Part shown: in pieces, positions 24,848 through 34,698 of the stretch
Numbering within the stretch: position 1 is the first letter of the stretch
How the letters are laid out: each line of letters begins with the position of its first letter
Source: Flavobacterium sp.
GTDB taxonomy: Bacteria > Bacteroidota > Bacteroidia > Flavobacteriales > Flavobacteriaceae
Assembly (NCBI RefSeq): GCF_027531705.1
Contig: NZ_JAPZSP010000018.1
Coordinates: 186,001 to 250,000, forward strand
Direction of reading: 5' to 3'
DNA length: 64,000 nucleotides
Program-made: the position numbers and the translations under genes
The notes under the pieces: model-generated
Told to the model about the DNA's origin: nothing
Database searches by the model: none
What the model saw: the letters and a program-made list of their open reading frames with translations, nothing else

Positions 24848-25893
24848 TTAATATATTTTTCAATAGTTGTTGTTGCAGAAAATAGTTGATTGTAAGTTTT
24901 AAATAAATTATTTCCTAATTTTTGTCTTAAATCTAAATCATTGGATAATGTTAGCAAAGCACTTTTGAACTGTAATTCATCATTAACATCTATAAGCAGT
25001 CCATTTTCTTGGTGCGTAATTATATTTGGTATTTGCCCTACTTTAGTAGATATAACAGCTTTTTTAGAAGCTGCATACTCTATCAAAGAAACTGGCAATC
25101 CTTCATAATAAGAAGCTATAACAGCTATTTCTGATTGTTTTAATACATTCAAAACATCTTGACAAATATTATAAAAAAAAACATTTTGTTGCAAATTATT
25201 AATTTTTACAAAATCTAATAATTGATTTGAATACTCATCATCATGCATTTTTCCAACAAAATGTAATGTCCAATCTTGTCTATAAATTTTACTTTCAAAA
25301 AATGATTTTAATAAAAAAAAATGATTCTTAGGGTTTCTTAAATTAGCAATACAAATAATTCGCTTACCGTCAATTCCTTTAAGTAAAGTTTTGTTGGCAG
25401 AATTGCTATCAAAAATAAAGTTTGGAAAAAAAACAACATCTTTTGTCATTAATTTCTTTTTGGACCATTGCTTTAATTCTTCACTAACAGTGATTACCTT
25501 ATTAAAAAAAACAGAAAAAATAATTAAGTAAATATTTGATTTACTTTTTAACCTATTCCCATTATGATCATGCCATATAATTTTAATATTTTGACAAACT
25601 AATTTTAGTAACACTGCTAGAAAAAATGAACTACTATGAGCATGAATCCAATCAATTTTATTTTTCTTTACATAATTTCTCAGAAGCATTAGTGCCTTAA
25701 AATCGAAAACATTTTTTTTGTTTAAAAACAAATAATCAACATTTTTTTCAAGCTGTTTTTTTAAATCACCTTCTTTTCTTGTAACTACTAAAGATGAAAT
25801 TTCAATTTTTTTAGCTAAAATATTGGCATAATTGACCGCCATGCGCTCAGCACCACCAACTTCTAAAGAATCTACCAATTGAATTATTTTCAT
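24832..25893 (-). CDS. Glycosyltransferase family 4
   Basis: A 353-residue GT-B enzyme. The N terminus QLVDSLEVGGAERMAVNYA is the classic GT4 opening. HAHSSSFFLAVLLK and the donor-site segment YYEGLPVSLIEYAASKKAVI are also seen. It overlaps the next gene upstream by 4 nt (ATGA) and the downstream ligase gene by up to 16 nt, so it is translationally coupled in the operon. Specific sugar unknown. Confidence 0.88.
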   Translation of the reverse strand: MKIIQLVDSLEVGGAERMAVNYANILAKKIEISSLVVTRKEGDLKKQLEKNVDYLFLNKKNVFDFKALMLLRNYVKKNKIDWIHAHSSSFFLAVLLKLVCQNIKIIWHDHNGNRLKSKSNIYLIIFSVFFNKVITVSEELKQWSKKKLMTKDVVFFPNFIFDSNSANKTLLKGIDGKRIICIANLRNPKNHFFLLKSFFESKIYRQDWTLHFVGKMHDDEYSNQLLDFVKINNLQQNVFFYNICQDVLNVLKQSEIAVIASYYEGLPVSLIEYAASKKAVISTKVGQIPNIITHQENGLLIDVNDELQFKSALLTLSNDLDLRQKLGNNLFKTYNQLFSATTTIEKYINWIKK

Positions 25894-27008
25894 GGCTGTA
25901 AAAGTAACTTAATTTCTTCTTCAAATCTATCGATAGTATAGTTTTGCGACCATTCAAGAGCTTTTCTTACTTTAGCATTATAGTTAGTATCGTTGTTAAT
26001 TAATTTTTCAATTGAATCTACATCTTTATCTATATTCATTTCTAACAGCAATCCTCTTTCACCATCATTCAACATATTCGGCACACAAGATATTTTTGTA
26101 GCAATTGGCAAACATCCCATGAACATTGCTTCTGCTACAGCTTTTGGCCAGCCTTCACTTTTAGAAGGCAATATCATAAAATGAGCTTTTTGATATTCTT
26201 TCTTTATAATTTCGGCAGTTTGATTTCCTTTTAGAAAAATATTTTTCTCTAAGTTATTTGACTTTAAATAACTGGTTAATTTGTCTCTTTCCATTCCTTC
26301 ACCATACAACTCTAAAGTAGCTTTATATCCAAGACACAGTATCTTTTCGACAATTTGAATTGCATAAAATGGTCTTTTACCCGCAGATAAAGTTCCAACA
26401 AATAAAAACTTAATTCCATCAGAAAATGATTTTGACATAAACTCAATTTTATCAGATTCAAAATAGGTAGCTGTGAAAAACGGTTTTATGTTTTTTGAAT
26501 AATTTTTAGGCGTTCCATATACTAGAACATTCATATTTTTGGTCAAAAAAGTATTCTCAAGAATTGTTTTTTGAAGTTTATAACTAAAAGGTTGTTTATC
26601 TTGAGAAATCCAATTACCAGCATATTTGGCTGTTTTCTTTTTATGGGGAAATAATATTTGAACAAAACAACCCAATAATCCAATGTTTCCAGGGCATCTC
26701 AAATGAATATGATCAGCACTTTTCATTGCTTTATAAATAATAACTATGTTTTTTAACGAATACCAAATAGAGTGAATAGCATTTTGAAAAGATTTTATAT
26801 TGAATTCAAATAACTCAATTGGTTTTTCAAAATTAAAAGGCACTTGAGAAACTAAAAGTTTTTTTTCGTCTTTCCATATCGGGCAACAAAATTGAATAGA
26901 ATCGGAATATTTAGCCCAAATTGACATTTCTTTAATGTAAGGATCATATGCCTTCCATTTCGAATCTGAAATAATTAATGGTGCTGCAGAAATAACTAAT
27001 AACTTCAT
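25890..27008 (-). CDS. Glycosyltransferase family 4
   Basis: A 372-residue GT-B fold protein. N-terminal KLLVISAAPLIISDSKWKAY, middle FLFVGTLSAGKRPFYAIQIV and donor-site segment SEGWPKAVAEAMFMGCLPIA support the assignment. It lies 9 nt from the acetyltransferase gene upstream and overlaps the next GT4 by 4 nt. Its base composition is very AT-rich, like its neighbours. Substrate unknown. Confidence 0.85.
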   Translation of the reverse strand: MKLLVISAAPLIISDSKWKAYDPYIKEMSIWAKYSDSIQFCCPIWKDEKKLLVSQVPFNFEKPIELFEFNIKSFQNAIHSIWYSLKNIVIIYKAMKSADHIHLRCPGNIGLLGCFVQILFPHKKKTAKYAGNWISQDKQPFSYKLQKTILENTFLTKNMNVLVYGTPKNYSKNIKPFFTATYFESDKIEFMSKSFSDGIKFLFVGTLSAGKRPFYAIQIVEKILCLGYKATLELYGEGMERDKLTSYLKSNNLEKNIFLKGNQTAEIIKKEYQKAHFMILPSKSEGWPKAVAEAMFMGCLPIATKISCVPNMLNDGERGLLLEMNIDKDVDSIEKLINNDTNYNAKVRKALEWSQNYTIDRFEEEIKLLLQP

Positions 27009-27017
27009 TTATCCTCT

Positions 27018-27569
27018 TTATATATATCCTTCCGAACCTTTGTTTGAAACCTTTTTTGCTGGCACTCCCAACATTACAGAACAATCCTCAACATCTGAAT
27101 TAACAAGAGAACATGCGCCAATTAGAACATTATTTCCAACTTTGATTTTTCCAACTATAACAGAATTTGCACCAATATAAACATTATCACCAATAACCGG
27201 TGTTCCTCTATTTTCATTTACACCAGAAACTCCAAAAGTGACTCCTTGAGCAATATTACAATTGTTTCCAATTATTGTATTTGAATTAATTATGATTCCT
27301 CCAAAATGTCCTATGTAAAAAGAATGACCAATCTTGACTGATGCTGGTATTGAAATTCCAGTTGTGATTTCAATTATTTTTTGGCCAAAAACACATAATA
27401 GTTGAAGAAACTGTTTTACAATAGGCACTTTTAAAGTAGAGATAAAATGTGCTATTCTGTAATGAAAAACAGCCCAAAACCCTTGAGTTAAAAAAAATGT
27501 TGAGAAAAAGTTATTTCCGTATTTTATATATTTTTTATAATCACTTTGGATAAGTCTAAAAGTATTCAT
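27018..27569 (-). CDS. Serine O-acetyltransferase-like hexapeptide acyltransferase
   Basis: A 183-residue left-handed beta-helix acyltransferase resembling CysE. Seen: a helical N-terminal part with FWAVFHYRIAHFI and hexapeptide turns from GISIPASVKIGHSFYIGH onward, including NIAQGVTFG, GANSVIVGKIKVG and LGVPAKKV. The open frame extends to 27608, but ATG at 27569 gives a 4-nt overlap with the GT2 stop and matches the family start. In this context it more probably acetylates a sugar or glycan than makes O-acetylserine; that is inference. Confidence 0.85.
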   Translation of the reverse strand: MNTFRLIQSDYKKYIKYGNNFFSTFFLTQGFWAVFHYRIAHFISTLKVPIVKQFLQLLCVFGQKIIEITTGISIPASVKIGHSFYIGHFGGIIINSNTIIGNNCNIAQGVTFGVSGVNENRGTPVIGDNVYIGANSVIVGKIKVGNNVLIGACSLVNSDVEDCSVMLGVPAKKVSNKGSEGYI

Positions 27570-28567
27570 TTTTTTTCTTTTGGCTTTATAACAAATAGCA
27601 ATAACCAAGCAATAAATCTGCCCGTACTTTCGGTCAAAGCTGACTTTTTTTCTGAAGTAGTAAAGATATTAAAAAAACGAATAAAAATTAGTAGTAAAGT
27701 AATTGCATGCCATTTTAGTTTTGCCTTAAACGAAGGATTAGGATACTTCACACGCCATACATACCATCCGTTTCGCACCACCATTTTACCATATTTAAAC
27801 TGATTTGGCCTTCCTGATGGAGCATGATAATGCCAAACTTTAGCATTTGTATTCACTAATAAGTCACCAAAATGAGAAGCTCGAACACAAAAATCAAAAT
27901 CTTCATACAAACCATAACCTTCAAAAAAAGTTGAAAAGGTAATTGAATTGAAAATATCTTTTTTATAAGTAGCTATTCCACCCATAAAATGGTCAACTTT
28001 ATAGGTTTTACCATTTGGTGGCAATGCACTCCGTCCATGCGAGAATTCAGGAATTAAATCAGGCTGAAGACTAGACATTAATCCCATTTTTTTTCTTATT
28101 TTATTTCTAGCAGATTCTTTACAAACCCATCCGTCGAATATAAAATAATCAGCTTCATTATATTTTTTATCTTCTTCAATTTCGAAATAGATATTTTCCT
28201 TTAAATCAATTCCACCGACACCTATGGCATTTTTGTTATCTTGAAATGATTTACTAATCTCTTCAAAATAATTTGGTTCTAAAATAATATCATCATCTAA
28301 AAAAGAAATGATTTCAATGTCCTCACTAACTTTAGAAACACCAAAATTTCGTTGTTTTGTAAGTCCTCTTTGCTCTTTTTCGATCAAAAAATATTTTATT
28401 GATAGATTATAATTACTATCATTTAGTATCTTTTTAGTTTCATCATTAATCGACCCGTCAACTATGATAATTTCGTTTGGTTTTTTAGTCTGCGTAACAA
28501 TAGAATCCAAAAGCGTTACTAAAGGCTTTGGACGCATATATGTACAAATGACAAGAGAAAGATTCAT
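27566..28567 (-). CDS. Glycosyltransferase family 2
   Basis: A 333-residue GT-A enzyme. Seen: N-terminal SLVICTYMRPKPLVTLLDSI, KQRNFGVSK, the metal-binding FLDDDIILEP and YEDFDFCVRASHFG, the ED general-base region. A C-terminal hydrophobic stretch (AITLLLIFIRFFNIF) may touch the membrane. It overlaps the acetyltransferase by 4 nt and the next GT4 by 1 nt. Confidence 0.87.
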   Translation of the reverse strand: MNLSLVICTYMRPKPLVTLLDSIVTQTKKPNEIIIVDGSINDETKKILNDSNYNLSIKYFLIEKEQRGLTKQRNFGVSKVSEDIEIISFLDDDIILEPNYFEEISKSFQDNKNAIGVGGIDLKENIYFEIEEDKKYNEADYFIFDGWVCKESARNKIRKKMGLMSSLQPDLIPEFSHGRSALPPNGKTYKVDHFMGGIATYKKDIFNSITFSTFFEGYGLYEDFDFCVRASHFGDLLVNTNAKVWHYHAPSGRPNQFKYGKMVVRNGWYVWRVKYPNPSFKAKLKWHAITLLLIFIRFFNIFTTSEKKSALTESTGRFIAWLLLFVIKPKEKK

Positions 28568-29703
28568 TAAACGGTTAACTTTTTATAAAATTCGATATTT
28601 CTTTTTGCTATAACTAAATTACTAAAATTTTGCTCAGCTTTCATTCTTGCATTTAATCCCATTTTTGCCTGCAACTCTTTATTTTCTAATAGATTTATGA
28701 TTTTTTGTGCAAAAACAAAATGATCTATTGGACTTACTAAAACACCATTAAGATTATTATCAATCATCTCATTTGCCCAACCTATATTAGAAGCAACTAT
28801 TGGTTTTTGCATAGCCATAGCTTCAAGCCATGAAACTGGAAAAGCCTCTGCAAAAGAAGGAAAAACACAAACAGCCGATTTTTCTATCTCTTCATTAATG
28901 TTATCGTAAGAAATGCTTCCTTTATACTCAACATTCTTTTTTGCCTTTTCAGAAAATAATGACTGTACTAATTCCCATGTAGAATTTGATCCAGTAATAA
29001 TGTCAGATGTATCTCTTCCAATAATTACCAATTTAACCTCTTGATTTGATTCGACTACTTTATTGAAAATTAGCGGCAACTCAAGAACACCTTTTTTTCT
29101 AATAATTGTTCCGAAATATAAAATAATATTTTCAGATTTTATGCTTTTGGAAACAAATTTATCAACATTAATCCCATTTGGTATAACCACATATTTACGT
29201 TCTATGCCAAATAATTTGTTGCTCATTTTTCCAACAAAATCACTTACTGCAACAATAGCAGTTGCATTTTTATAGGCCCTTTTTTCTTGAAACTTATTCC
29301 ACCATTTCACAGGTCTTTTGTCAAGATGACAAAAATAAGTATCCGAACCATGAAGCTTCATTACCAAAGGACATTTTACATTTATAAATGAACTTATACC
29401 TGTCCAATCTGGTACTTCAACTAGATCAATTTTATTTTCGTCTACTAAAACATTGATTGTTTTTTCTATTTTTTTGGCAGTCAGCCACCAAGACAATCCC
29501 TTGAATTTAACATTTTTTATTTTCTTGATGACAATTCCATTATCAGTAAACTGTTCATCCTTATCTTGACCATAAACTAGCACCATCACTTTACAATCAA
29601 GTTTTACTAGAGTTTCAGCAAGATTTTTTATACTAGTTCCAATACCTCCAGACGAATTAGTTTTTGGATGAGGATATTCTGAAGTCAAAAAAGCTATCTT
29701 CAT
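28567..29703 (-). CDS. Glycosyltransferase family 4
   Basis: A 378-residue GT-B enzyme. It opens with FLTSEYPHPKTNSSGGIGTS, a strong GT4 acceptor-domain signature. IVAVSDFVGKM, ILYFGTIIRKKGVLELP and the donor motif AFPVSWLEAMAMQKPIVAS follow. It overlaps the upstream GT-like gene by 4 nt. Substrate unknown. Confidence 0.9.
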   Translation of the reverse strand: MKIAFLTSEYPHPKTNSSGGIGTSIKNLAETLVKLDCKVMVLVYGQDKDEQFTDNGIVIKKIKNVKFKGLSWWLTAKKIEKTINVLVDENKIDLVEVPDWTGISSFINVKCPLVMKLHGSDTYFCHLDKRPVKWWNKFQEKRAYKNATAIVAVSDFVGKMSNKLFGIERKYVVIPNGINVDKFVSKSIKSENIILYFGTIIRKKGVLELPLIFNKVVESNQEVKLVIIGRDTSDIITGSNSTWELVQSLFSEKAKKNVEYKGSISYDNINEEIEKSAVCVFPSFAEAFPVSWLEAMAMQKPIVASNIGWANEMIDNNLNGVLVSPIDHFVFAQKIINLLENKELQAKMGLNARMKAEQNFSNLVIAKRNIEFYKKLTV

Positions 29704-31088
29704 CTAATTAAATCTTTAATAGTTGAAACAATTCGTTTAGAAGAGTCTTCAATAGGATGCGTGTTAATAACATTAAACCATTCATAGGCATTTTTAATAA
29801 CATTCAAATTTTCCTCAAATCCTTTCAACAATTTTTGTTCGAGTTCATCACTAGAATTTAACCAAATAACACTGTCTTTATCTGGCATTGAACCAAAATG
29901 AATAAAGTCATAAAGTTTAGTTATATAATGTTCTTTATCTATTTTATCCTGCAATTCATAATTTAGGTAAAAACAAGGTTTGTTATAAGTTATGTAGTCA
30001 AAGACCATTGACGAACCAACATTGACTACATATTCGGTGTAGTAAATTGTATTTACTAATAATTCCAAATCTTCTTTTTGAGGGAAAACAGTATCCCACA
30101 TTTCGGATATTTTTTTCCATTTTGGTTCTATTGGAATTATTATATCTTTATAATCATTTAAAACTGAATCATATCTATCGGAAAAATCTACTGGACACTT
30201 TCTAAAAATTACACCAATATTATTTCCGAGATTGTTAAGATTTTTTATATTTTTTGCAATATCTCTCAAATATAGCTGATCATTTGGAGAAGTGGTACTA
30301 TCATCACCTGAAAAACAAATGTATTTTTTGGAAACATCTAAATTATAATTTCTAAAAAAAACTTCTTTTTCAATTATCAAATTTGAGTCAGTATGTTTTT
30401 CAAACTGAGGTGTTCCAGTTATTTTGATTTGATTTTCTTTGATGAATGGATAATATTTTTTTAACTCATTAAACATGTGCTTACTCCAAACAAAATAATA
30501 ATCAGTTTCTAATAACAATGTTGCTTTTGGAAGATTGTCCCATGAATAAATGAAACAAGCAGTTGGAATACCAAGCTTTTGTGCTGCCAATATTGGAGCT
30601 ATTGCAATAACTGGTCTCTGATTTGTACAAAATACAAAATCTGGATTACTACTTTTTAATGTTGCAATGCAGTCTTTATAGTAATCAGTCTTAGTTTCTA
30701 ATGCTTTAATTATTTTTCTTATAATTTTTAATCCTTTTTCAGAATTGAATAAGAAAATTAGAAGTTTACTAAATAAACTTTTAAGGAAAGACTTTAAAGA
30801 ATTTTTAGGAAATGGAAACTTGTATTTTTGATAGACCTTGTTAGAATCGTTTTTGGTATTTAAGTTTAGTTCGATATGTGTTTTGGCATTTTTAAAAAAA
30901 TCAGTAAAAACATTTATCTTCTTATTTTTAATTTTTATTTCTTCACATCCAATTTCATCAAGATTAAAATTAGTTGCGTTCCAATAAATAATATGAAATT
31001 CTTCCGAACCTAATTCGTGAAACTTTGAGTAAACAAAATTCCTCAATCCAACGCCATCTGGTAACAGTACTAAAACTTTTTTCTTCAT
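29700..31088 (-). CDS. Putative GT-B-like surface-carbohydrate protein
   Basis: A 462-residue protein without a firm family label. It looks like a two-domain GT-B fold: N-terminal KKKVLVLLPDGVGLRNFVYS, a middle segment CFIYSWDNLPKATLL and KITGTPQFEKH, then a C-terminal half with GSSMVFDYITYNKPCFYLNY that resembles the CDP-glycerol glycerophosphotransferase/TagF donor site. It sits between a GT4 and a hexapeptide acyltransferase gene. It could be a glycosyltransferase or a glycerophosphate-type transferase; a role in this glycan is inferred from context. Confidence 0.6.
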   Translation of the reverse strand: MKKKVLVLLPDGVGLRNFVYSKFHELGSEEFHIIYWNATNFNLDEIGCEEIKIKNKKINVFTDFFKNAKTHIELNLNTKNDSNKVYQKYKFPFPKNSLKSFLKSLFSKLLIFLFNSEKGLKIIRKIIKALETKTDYYKDCIATLKSSNPDFVFCTNQRPVIAIAPILAAQKLGIPTACFIYSWDNLPKATLLLETDYYFVWSKHMFNELKKYYPFIKENQIKITGTPQFEKHTDSNLIIEKEVFFRNYNLDVSKKYICFSGDDSTTSPNDQLYLRDIAKNIKNLNNLGNNIGVIFRKCPVDFSDRYDSVLNDYKDIIIPIEPKWKKISEMWDTVFPQKEDLELLVNTIYYTEYVVNVGSSMVFDYITYNKPCFYLNYELQDKIDKEHYITKLYDFIHFGSMPDKDSVIWLNSSDELEQKLLKGFEENLNVIKNAYEWFNVINTHPIEDSSKRIVSTIKDLIR

Positions 31089-31089
31089 T

Positions 31090-31743
31090 TTATTCTTGGT
31101 AAATACTTTCTTTATCTTCTAAATTTTTAAAAAAAAGTTCTTTCATCTCTATTAATTCAGAATACGGTTTGTCCCACCATTTTAAATTTTCAATTTCAGA
31201 AATAACAGATTCAGAAAATCGCATTTTTATTTTTTTTGCAGGAACGCCAGCTACGATTGAATAATTTTCAACATCTTTTGTTACTACAGAGCCAGCTGCA
31301 ATAATTGCTCCATTTCCAATTTTTATATTTCCAAGAAGTATGGCTCCATGACCAATCCAAACATCGTTACCTATTATAATTTTGTTATGTTGCACATTTT
31401 TTTTTAGTTCTCCTTCAAATAAATTGTGATTGATATAAGTAGTTAAAAAACTAGTTGGATGATTAGAAGCATGAATAGCAATATCAGCACCTAACTGGCA
31501 ATATTTCCCAATTATAACTTCTCCACTTATAATATTATTAACTCCAAGAGTAGTTGCATAACCTATCGAAATAGCATCTGAAAGAAACTGACATCTTTCT
31601 GGTATTAGATTTTTTCCTTCATATTTAACCTTCCAATAACCTGCAGACTTATTGGATACTACGCAACCTCTTTGGGCAATTTCTTTTAAAAACTGCCTTC
31701 TTTTATATTCAATCCATTTCACATAAAGGAATTTCTTTATCAT
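31090..31743 (-). CDS. Hexapeptide-repeat O-acetyltransferase (XAT/CatB type)
   Basis: A 217-residue left-handed beta-helix acyltransferase. Seen: FLSDAISIGYATTLGVNNII, GKYCQLGADIAIHASNHP with the catalytic-type His, NDVWIGHGAILLGNIKIGNG and SIVAGVPAKKIKMRFSE, the standard end of the xenobiotic/CatB-like group. It probably O-acetylates a sugar of this glycan. It overlaps the upstream gene by 4 nt. Confidence 0.88.
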   Translation of the reverse strand: MIKKFLYVKWIEYKRRQFLKEIAQRGCVVSNKSAGYWKVKYEGKNLIPERCQFLSDAISIGYATTLGVNNIISGEVIIGKYCQLGADIAIHASNHPTSFLTTYINHNLFEGELKKNVQHNKIIIGNDVWIGHGAILLGNIKIGNGAIIAAGSVVTKDVENYSIVAGVPAKKIKMRFSESVISEIENLKWWDKPYSELIEMKELFFKNLEDKESIYQE

Positions 31744-32999
31744 TTAGTGTCGATTTTTTTTATAAATTTTTGTAGTTGTTGTATGCTAACATATTCATTC
31801 AAATAACTTGGCACTTGGTTAACTAGTTTACTTTCTTTCCAATTATTCCACAAATTTACGAGAATATTATATATTTTTTCAATATTATCAATTTCTGACA
31901 AATATGGATATTGAGGTGTTAGCAACCTTGCAATTTCCGAATTTGGCGAAGTAAGTGCTAGTATATTTTTATTTGCATCTAAATAGTCAATAAATTTACC
32001 TGGAAGAAAAGGACTATCATTAGAAACTGTTTCCAAAACCAACAAGACATCCGATTTAGAAAAAATCTCTTTACTTTTTTTATAACTAATTCGTTTGTTT
32101 ACAATTACAATATTTGAACAATTATCTATATACTTTTTATTCAAGTGATTTTCTTCAACTATTCTTCCGAATATATTTAGAAATGCTTTTTCCTTTCTTT
32201 CAATATCTTCATCAATAAATTTTGTAAATGCTTTTATTAAAAACTCTGGATTTCTATGACCTAACAAAGAACCTCCATGAACAATATTAAAAGAATCTGG
32301 CTTTAGATTGACAGAATCATCCTCGATTAATGATGGTAATCCAACTAACTTAGCATTAATATGAGGAATAATTATTGTTTTATTTATAAGCTGAGAATGG
32401 AAATTTGACATCCATTCATATAATCTTTGTGACGGAAAACTAACAAAGGTAGCTTTGGTAATAATTTTATCCGTTTTTTTTGACTTAATCTTATTAGCTA
32501 CATTATTGTTTTTGGTATATGGAAAAGGGTATTGATTATCTGGATATGGATCATGAAAATTCACCAATATTGGTACGTTAAAATTTATTTTCAAAATGGA
32601 AAAATAATTAAGCATTGAATTTCCTGCTCCTAAAAAAATTACACATTTATAATCCTGATTGTTTACTAAATATTTTATTTTTTTGGTCCATGCTTTAATT
32701 TTCAATAAATCTGAGTAACCAAAACCTGTAATCTTGGCAAAAACTGAATTCATTTTTGGAACTACATCAACCAATTTGCTAGTAAGTGTATCTTTTTTTA
32801 TCGGGTGAATAGAATACGAAGTAAGATTTTCTTGATTTTGAAACCATGACAAATCATCAGATTCGGAAAAATCATAAACCAAATCTATTTTTTGATTTAA
32901 CTGCAACAACCCATCAATAAAATTTGAATTACAAATACCTGCAGAAGTCGAATTGACCCTTATATCCTCAGCAATTACTAATATTTTCATTTCTACCAA
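31740..32999 (-). CDS. GT-B glycosyltransferase, GT4-like
   Basis: A 419-residue protein. The N terminus KILVIAEDIRVNSTSAGI and the middle FNIVHGGSLLGHRNPEFLIK fit a GT4-like fold, but the donor-site EX7E motif is degenerate (VSNDSPFLPGKFIDYLDANK). Start could be ATG 32999 or 32990; the second matches the usual M-K-I-L-V opening. It overlaps the next genes by a few bases. Assignment to the fold is reasonable; activity and sugar are unknown. Confidence 0.72.
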   Translation of the reverse strand: MVEMKILVIAEDIRVNSTSAGICNSNFIDGLLQLNQKIDLVYDFSESDDLSWFQNQENLTSYSIHPIKKDTLTSKLVDVVPKMNSVFAKITGFGYSDLLKIKAWTKKIKYLVNNQDYKCVIFLGAGNSMLNYFSILKINFNVPILVNFHDPYPDNQYPFPYTKNNNVANKIKSKKTDKIITKATFVSFPSQRLYEWMSNFHSQLINKTIIIPHINAKLVGLPSLIEDDSVNLKPDSFNIVHGGSLLGHRNPEFLIKAFTKFIDEDIERKEKAFLNIFGRIVEENHLNKKYIDNCSNIVIVNKRISYKKSKEIFSKSDVLLVLETVSNDSPFLPGKFIDYLDANKNILALTSPNSEIARLLTPQYPYLSEIDNIEKIYNILVNLWNNWKESKLVNQVPSYLNEYVSIQQLQKFIKKIDTK

Positions 33000-33592
33000 T
33001 TTTGCTTCCAGTTTACATTGCTTTTTATTACAACTGATTTATTACTTGCAATTATTGAATTTTCTTCACTAAAAACACCACTTACAGTACTTCCTAAACC
33101 AACTAAGTTATTTGAAGCAATCTTTACTCCCGGAGAAAATTTAACTCCAGAACCCACATATACATCATTACCTATAACTATTGAAAGATCTTCATTTAGC
33201 TTTGTTTTTAATGAACCGTGTGTCCAAAATTGGCTGTTTCTACCAGCAATCCAAGTACTGTCTCCAATTTTTATTGGATTCCATAAATCAAAAAAATGAT
33301 GGTCAATAATCCTAGAATCTTTGCCTAAATAGAAATTAGATAATCCTGTAATTATATTATGAGAAAAAATTTTACTGTTCTTTCCAATACTAAATTCATT
33401 GCAAGAAATTACATTTTTACTACCAATTATTACATTGTCTTCTAGTATTAATTTGTTACAATTTATATAACTTTTTCCAATTTTTACATTTTTCCCAATT
33501 TGGTATCCAAACATTTTTTTATAACAAAAAACCCTTAGAGAGCTTGTGGGCAAACACATAACAATTCTAGACACTATTTTTTTTAACTTCAT
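32993..33592 (-). CDS. Hexapeptide-repeat acyltransferase
   Basis: A 199-residue left-handed beta-helix protein. Repeating isoleucine/valine turns (KNVKIGKSYINC, EDNVIIGSKNVIS, GKNSKIFSHNIITG) run through to NDVYVGSGVKFSPGVKIASN. It lacks the VAGVPAK ending of the XAT group and ends in a Lys/Asn-rich tail. It probably acetylates a glycan sugar. It overlaps wecB by 4 nt. Confidence 0.82.
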   Translation of the reverse strand: MKLKKIVSRIVMCLPTSSLRVFCYKKMFGYQIGKNVKIGKSYINCNKLILEDNVIIGSKNVISCNEFSIGKNSKIFSHNIITGLSNFYLGKDSRIIDHHFFDLWNPIKIGDSTWIAGRNSQFWTHGSLKTKLNEDLSIVIGNDVYVGSGVKFSPGVKIASNNLVGLGSTVSGVFSEENSIIASNKSVVIKSNVNWKQNW

Positions 33593-34698
33593 ATTATCCT
33601 TTTTAGAAAATCAATTATTTTCTCACTAGAATTGCCATCTCCATACGGATTACTTTTGCTAGAAAATGTATTGTAATATTCTTTATTGAGTAATAATTTT
33701 TGAGCCTCACTAATTATTTTTTCAGAATCAGTTCCAACTAGTTTTACAGTACCTGCTTCTACAGCTTCGGGTCTTTCTGTTGTGTCACGAACAACTAAAA
33801 CAGGCTTTCCTAATGATGGAGCTTCCTCTTGTACTCCACCTGAATCAGTTATTATTATTTTAGCATTATTTAGAGCATAAACAAAATTTGGATAGTTAAG
33901 CGGCTCCATAAGTAGAATATTTTTATTTTTTCCTAATATTCTGGTTACTGGTTCTTGTACATTGGGGTTTAAATGAACAGGAATGACAATTTTCACATCA
34001 TTATTTAAAGCTAAAGTATTTAAAGCATTGCAAATGTTTTCAAAGCCAGCACCAAAATTTTCTCTTCTATGAATGGTTGTTAAAATAACATTTTTGTTGT
34101 TTAAAAATATTTTTTGCAAATCTTCATTAATTAAACTTTCATTATCTTTAATTTTTTGCAAAGCTAAAAACAGAGCATCAATGACGGTGTTTCCGGTTAC
34201 TACTACATTATCTTTAGAAATATTTTCTTTGTAAAGATTTTCAGCTGCCCAACTAGTTGGAGCAAAATGATAGTCAGCAATTTTACCTGTTAATTGCCTA
34301 TTAATTTCTTCAGGAAATGGAGCATTTTTATTGTATGTTCTTAATCCAGCTTCGACATGAGCCACTTTTATGCTTTTATGAAAAGATGCCAAAGCTACCA
34401 TACTTGATGTTGTTGTGTCACCATGAACAATAACCAAATCAGGAGTTTCTTTAGTTAAAACCTTGTCGATTTCAAAAATTATTTTGGAACTAAGTTGATT
34501 TAATGTTTGATTTTCTTTCATTAAATCCAAGTCATAATCTGGATGAATTTCAAAAAAGTCGAGAACTTGATCAAGCATTTTACGATGTTGAGCTGTTATA
34601 CAAATTTTAACATCGAAATTAGTTTTTTTCAAAGCAACACATAAAGGAGCCATCTTTATAGCTTCGGGTCTAGTACCAAAACACAGTAGGATTTTCAT
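33589..34698 (-). CDS. wecB: UDP-GlcNAc 2-epimerase, non-hydrolysing (WecB)
   Basis: Interconverts UDP-GlcNAc and UDP-ManNAc in the cytoplasm. It has 369 residues. Seen: KILLCFGTRPEAIKMAPLC (2-20), VHGDTTTSSMVA, VAHVEAGLRTYNK, PFPEEINRQLTG, TIHRRENFG and ITDSGGVQEEAPSLGKPVLV, all diagnostic of WecB. No WecC dehydrogenase is visible in the window, so the fate of UDP-ManNAc is open. It overlaps the GT2 upstream by 4 nt. Confidence 0.94.
   Translation of the reverse strand: MKILLCFGTRPEAIKMAPLCVALKKTNFDVKICITAQHRKMLDQVLDFFEIHPDYDLDLMKENQTLNQLSSKIIFEIDKVLTKETPDLVIVHGDTTTSSMVALASFHKSIKVAHVEAGLRTYNKNAPFPEEINRQLTGKIADYHFAPTSWAAENLYKENISKDNVVVTGNTVIDALFLALQKIKDNESLINEDLQKIFLNNKNVILTTIHRRENFGAGFENICNALNTLALNNDVKIVIPVHLNPNVQEPVTRILGKNKNILLMEPLNYPNFVYALNNAKIIITDSGGVQEEAPSLGKPVLVVRDTTERPEAVEAGTVKLVGTDSEKIISEAQKLLLNKEYYNTFSSKSNPYGDGNSSEKIIDFLKRII

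Noticed and set aside
27018..27569. Calling the CysE-like gene a cysteine-biosynthesis enzyme
   Set aside because: It is embedded between glycosyltransferase genes with 4-nt coupling; a glycan acetyltransferase role is more likely.
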